From: [Pantoea] beijingensis
GTDB taxonomy: Bacteria; Pseudomonadota; Gammaproteobacteria; Enterobacterales; Enterobacteriaceae
Reading direction: 5' to 3'
Assembly (NCBI RefSeq): GCF_022647505.1
Contig: NZ_CP071409.1
Coordinates: 3,162,001-3,226,000 of the forward strand
Length of the DNA stretch: 64,000 bases
Part shown: in pieces, positions 58,992-64,000 of the stretch
Position numbering within the stretch: position 1 is the stretch's first letter
Layout: each line of letters begins with the position of its first letter
The notes under the pieces: model-generated
Seen by the model: the letters and a program-made list of their open reading frames with translations, nothing else
What the model was told of the DNA's origin: nothing
Databases searched by the model: none
Made by a program: the position numbers and the translations under genes

Positions 58992-60716
58992 TTATGTCCT
59001 CTCCGTTTTGCTAAGCCACATCTCATCCATACCACCGCCACGGATATGCATAGGATAAACGTGCTCGGTACCGTCAACGTTGACATCAACAAATACCAGC
59101 CGATCCTGAGCAACGGTATCCAGCGCCAGCTTGAGCTTTTCTTCCAGCTCGTCAGGATGATTGATAGCAATACCCACATGCCCATACGCCTCCGCCAGGC
59201 GGACAAAATCAGGCAGGGACTCCATATAAGATTGCGAATGACGGCCAGAATAGATCATATCCTGCCATTGCTTAACCATACCCAGATAACGGTTGTTCAA
59301 ATTCAGAACCAGCACCGGAATGCCGTACTGCAGCGCGGTAGAAAGTTCCTGAATATTCATCTGGATGCTGCCATCACCAGTGACGCACACCACGGTTTCT
59401 TTCGGCAGAGCCAGCTTAACACCCAGCGCCGCGGGCAAACCGAATCCCATGGTGCCAAGCCCACCGGAGTTGATCCAGCGACGGGGTTTATCAAACTGGT
59501 AGTACAGCGCTGCGAACATCTGGTGCTGGCCCACATCCGATGCGACATAAGCATCGCCGTGCGTTAAGCGGCAAAGTGTTTCAATAGCCGCCTGGGGTTT
59601 AATCTTGTCGCTGGTACGATCAAACTCAAGGCATTTACGTCCACGCCATTGTTCGATGCTTTGCCACCAGTCACGCAGGCTATCGAAGTTCTGTGCTGGT
59701 TCACTTTGATCCAGCAGTTCAAGCATCTGTTCCAGCACCTGCTTCGCATCGCCGACGATTGGTACATCAGCCGCAACGGTCTTGGAGATCGACGTAGGAT
59801 CGATATCAATATGCAACACCGTGGCATTCGGACAGTATTTCGCCAGGTTATTCGTCGTGCGGTCGTCAAAACGTACGCCTACGGCGAAAATGACATCAGA
59901 ATGATGCATCGTCATATTGGCTTCATAAGTGCCATGCATGCCCAGCATGCCCAGGCATTGACGATGCGTCCCTGGAAACGCCCCTAATCCCATTAACGAC
60001 GTAGTCACCGGCACATTCAGCCGCTCGGCCAACTGACGCAATTCACCGTGACATTCCGCATTGACGACACCACCACCCGCATAGATAACGGGTTTCTGAG
60101 CCGTCAGCAACGTCTGGAGAGCACGTTTAATCTGCCCTTTATGGCCTTGCGTTGTCGGATTATAGGAACGCATACTGACAGTATCCGGCCATGCGTAAGG
60201 CAGTTTATTCGCCGGGTTCAGGATATCTTTTGGCAGATCGACTACCACGGGACCTGGACGACCGCTGGCCGCCAGCCAGAAAGCTTTCTTTAATACCGTT
60301 GGGATGTCTTCGGTCTGTTTCACCAGAAAGCTATGTTTTACGACCGGGCGGGAGATTCCCACCATGTCACACTCCTGAAAGGCATCATAGCCGATCAGCG
60401 AAGAAGCAACCTGACCTGAAAGAACCACCAACGGAATTGAATCCATGTAAGCGGTCGCAATACCGGTAATCGCATTGGTAGCGCCAGGTCCTGAGGTCAC
60501 CAGCACGACACCAACATCACCGGTTGCGCGTGCATAACCATCGGCCATATGAACAGCCCCCTGCTCATGACGCACCAGTACGTGATCGATACCACCAACC
60601 GTCTGCAACGCATCATAAATATCAAGAACTGCTCCGCCCGGATAACCGAACACATGTTTAACGCCCTGATCGATCAACGATCGAACGACCATCTCGGCTC
60701 CTGACAACATCTCCAT
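58992..60716 (-). CDS. ilvI: Acetolactate synthase III large catalytic subunit
   Basis: IlvI condenses pyruvate with pyruvate or 2-ketobutyrate in valine, leucine and isoleucine synthesis. The 574-residue ThDP enzyme begins [37 protein letters not shown], includes [18 protein letters not shown] with the ThDP-activating glutamate, [15 protein letters not shown], and the ThDP/Mg motif [30 protein letters not shown]. Lrp control is known in E. coli; the upstream region has an Lrp-like sequence. Confidence 0.97.
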   Translation of the reverse strand: MEMLSGAEMVVRSLIDQGVKHVFGYPGGAVLDIYDALQTVGGIDHVLVRHEQGAVHMADGYARATGDVGVVLVTSGPGATNAITGIATAYMDSIPLVVLSGQVASSLIGYDAFQECDMVGISRPVVKHSFLVKQTEDIPTVLKKAFWLAASGRPGPVVVDLPKDILNPANKLPYAWPDTVSMRSYNPTTQGHKGQIKRALQTLLTAQKPVIYAGGGVVNAECHGELRQLAERLNVPVTTSLMGLGAFPGTHRQCLGMLGMHGTYEANMTMHHSDVIFAVGVRFDDRTTNNLAKYCPNATVLHIDIDPTSISKTVAADVPIVGDAKQVLEQMLELLDQSEPAQNFDSLRDWWQSIEQWRGRKCLEFDRTSDKIKPQAAIETLCRLTHGDAYVASDVGQHQMFAALYYQFDKPRRWINSGGLGTMGFGLPAALGVKLALPKETVVCVTGDGSIQMNIQELSTALQYGIPVLVLNLNNRYLGMVKQWQDMIYSGRHSQSYMESLPDFVRLAEAYGHVGIAINHPDELEEKLKLALDTVAQDRLVFVDVNVDGTEHVYPMHIRGGGMDEMWLSKTERT

Positions 60717-61418
60717 TATTTTTGCCTCCAGGCTTAAAGCGCTGATTTCACTGACTTATTAGCTTGCTATTCTGTGCAACACCACCTTCGGTCGCGCCGC
60801 ACAGCCGATGCCAGCATTTTTCAGAACCTTGAGTTTAATTCTCAGATCGCGGAAAGCATTCCCGTAATCCAGGTACAGGGGGTGAGGCCCTTGCTGATTA
60901 TTCTCGTTAGATTTGTCCGGTTACCATAACCGCAGAAAAGATGGCAGGCAAACATCAAACGGGCTCCTCCTTCAGACTGACTCAATTAAGCATCTGGAGC
61001 ACAGCGAATCGTATCGACAATTACACTAAGATTAACGCCAACCAAAAGCAGTTTATCCTGCAATAACACCCTTACTCAGTATATTTCTGGCCTTATGAAA
61101 ATTACCCGCTCAGGTTATAAAGCCCGGTACACCATAAGCCATATTTTTTTAGTCATATATGCTGTAATTTTATTTCCACTCACAACAATTCTCTAATTAC
61201 CCCCACTCATTAACCACAATAAATGTCGGTAGTTGCTCTGGTTAAATGATTAAAAAACAATAAGTTAAATTAGAATTAATCACAATAACCCCTTGATTTA
61301 TTTTATAAAAATGGAACATTGAATCGGCTATTTAGCTATTCTTCTACTGAAATAATTAAGCACAGAATATTTTGCTCAAGCTATTACCTACGGGTACCTG
61401 GCTGATCCAGCGTTGAGG
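60717..61418. other. ilvI-leu divergent intergenic region; no leuO
   Basis: About 700 bp, strongly AT-rich from about 61100. No LysR-family ORF or remnant is visible, whereas in E. coli leuO occupies this interval. AGAATATTTTGCT at about 61365-61377 resembles the Lrp consensus AGAATTTTATTCT. The ilvI promoter must lie here. Confidence 0.55.
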
Positions 61419-61447
61419 TTGACAACATTACCCGAAACACGTATCAC
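61419..61447 (+). promoter_or_regulatory. leuLABCD promoter
   Basis: TTGACA (61419-61424), 17-bp spacer, TATCAC (61442-61447). Transcription would begin near 61454, 29 bp before the leader peptide start. Confidence 0.8.
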
Positions 61448-61482
61448 TATGGGCAAGACAAAATTTAATGGAGTCTGATTCA

Positions 61483-61566
61483 ATGATTCGATCCACTCGC
61501 CTACTAAGCCTACTACTAAACGCATCTCATTTGCGCGGTAGGCTTGTGGGCGGAATCAATCACTGA
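61483..61566 (+). CDS. leuL: leu operon leader peptide
   Basis: The 27-residue peptide reads MIRSTRLLSLLL then NASHLRGRLVGGINH, similar to E. coli LeuL. Five of its leucines are encoded by CTA, a rare codon, in CTA-CTA-AGC-CTA-CTA-CTA, the control codons at which ribosomes stall when charged leucyl-tRNA is scarce. GGAG lies 9 bp before the ATG. The peptide itself has no known function beyond attenuation. Confidence 0.95.
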   Translation: MIRSTRLLSLLLNASHLRGRLVGGINH

Positions 61567-61616
61567 TTCAGACTTGCAAAACTTAAAAAACCCGCGCCAA
61601 TGCGCGGGTTTTTTTA
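61553..61616 (+). terminator. leu attenuator
   Basis: GAATCA-atcac-TGATTC (61553-61569) overlaps the leader stop. The terminator is CCCGCGC-CAAT-GCGCGGG followed by eight T residues (61591-61616). This fits leucine-dependent transcription attenuation. Confidence 0.93.
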
Positions 61617-61657
61617 TGCTCGTAGCACGGCGACAAAGAAGATAGGGAAGGAATACG

Positions 61658-64000
<2,343 letters not shown>

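Overview
This is a chromosomal window from a member of the Enterobacterales. Gene content and order match the Escherichia coli acnB-lpd-ace-pdhR-aroP-ampED-nadC-ppdD-hofBC-guaC-coaE-secA-dcw-cra-ilvIH-leu region, read in the opposite direction. The protein sequences, the orthodox type I-F CRISPR-Cas locus and the accessory insertions fit Erwiniaceae (Erwinia/Pantoea-like) best. That family call is an inference from sequence memory and the genus is not established.

Layout: (1) 1-1146, 5' part of acnB. (2) 1.6-2.5 kb, an orphan GltI-like glutamate/aspartate-binding protein. (3) 2.8-14.3 kb, an accessory block that sits where E. coli has yacH: CRISPR array 1 (16 repeats), a Phd/ParE-type toxin-antitoxin pair, csy4-csy3-csy2-csy1, cas2-3 fusion and cas1, then CRISPR array 2 (18 repeats). 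Both arrays and all cas genes are read on the minus strand; each array has its leader on its right side. (4) 14.5-21.7 kb, pyruvate dehydrogenase operon pdhR-aceE-aceF-lpdA with a perfect PdhR operator. (5) 22.2-25.0 kb, aroP, ampE, ampD. (6) 25.2-27.1 kb, a 610-residue SGNH/GDSL protein inserted between ampD and nadC. (7) 27.3-34.9 kb, nadC, ppdD-hofB-hofC, guaC, coaE-zapD-yacG, mutT. (8) 35.0-56.5 kb, secA, secM, lpxC and the complete division/cell wall (dcw) cluster from mraZ to ftsZ. (9) 57.1-64.0 kb, cra, ilvIH, the leu leader peptide with its attenuator, leuA and the 5' part of leuB. There is no leuO between ilvI and leuA.

Most of the window is core metabolism and cell-envelope synthesis: pyruvate to acetyl-CoA, peptidoglycan precursors and septation, lipid A commitment, Sec export, and leucine/isoleucine/valine synthesis. 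The accessory interest lies in the CRISPR block. Between cas2-3 and csy1, on the strand opposite to the arrays, lies a degenerate CRISPR repeat (8638-8658). It keeps the 5' arm and the Cas6f stem-loop, with one compensated G-C to A-T base pair change, and it lies just downstream of a perfect TATAAT. This arrangement resembles the crRNA-like regulatory or antitoxin RNAs (CreR/CreA class) known from other CRISPR-Cas loci and is the strongest candidate here for an undescribed element. Other points of interest are a toxin-antitoxin pair between cas6f and the array 1 leader, a 13-bp perfect inverted repeat beside it, matched IHF-like sites in both leaders, a SecM arrest peptide with substitutions at key positions, and weakened MraZ boxes.
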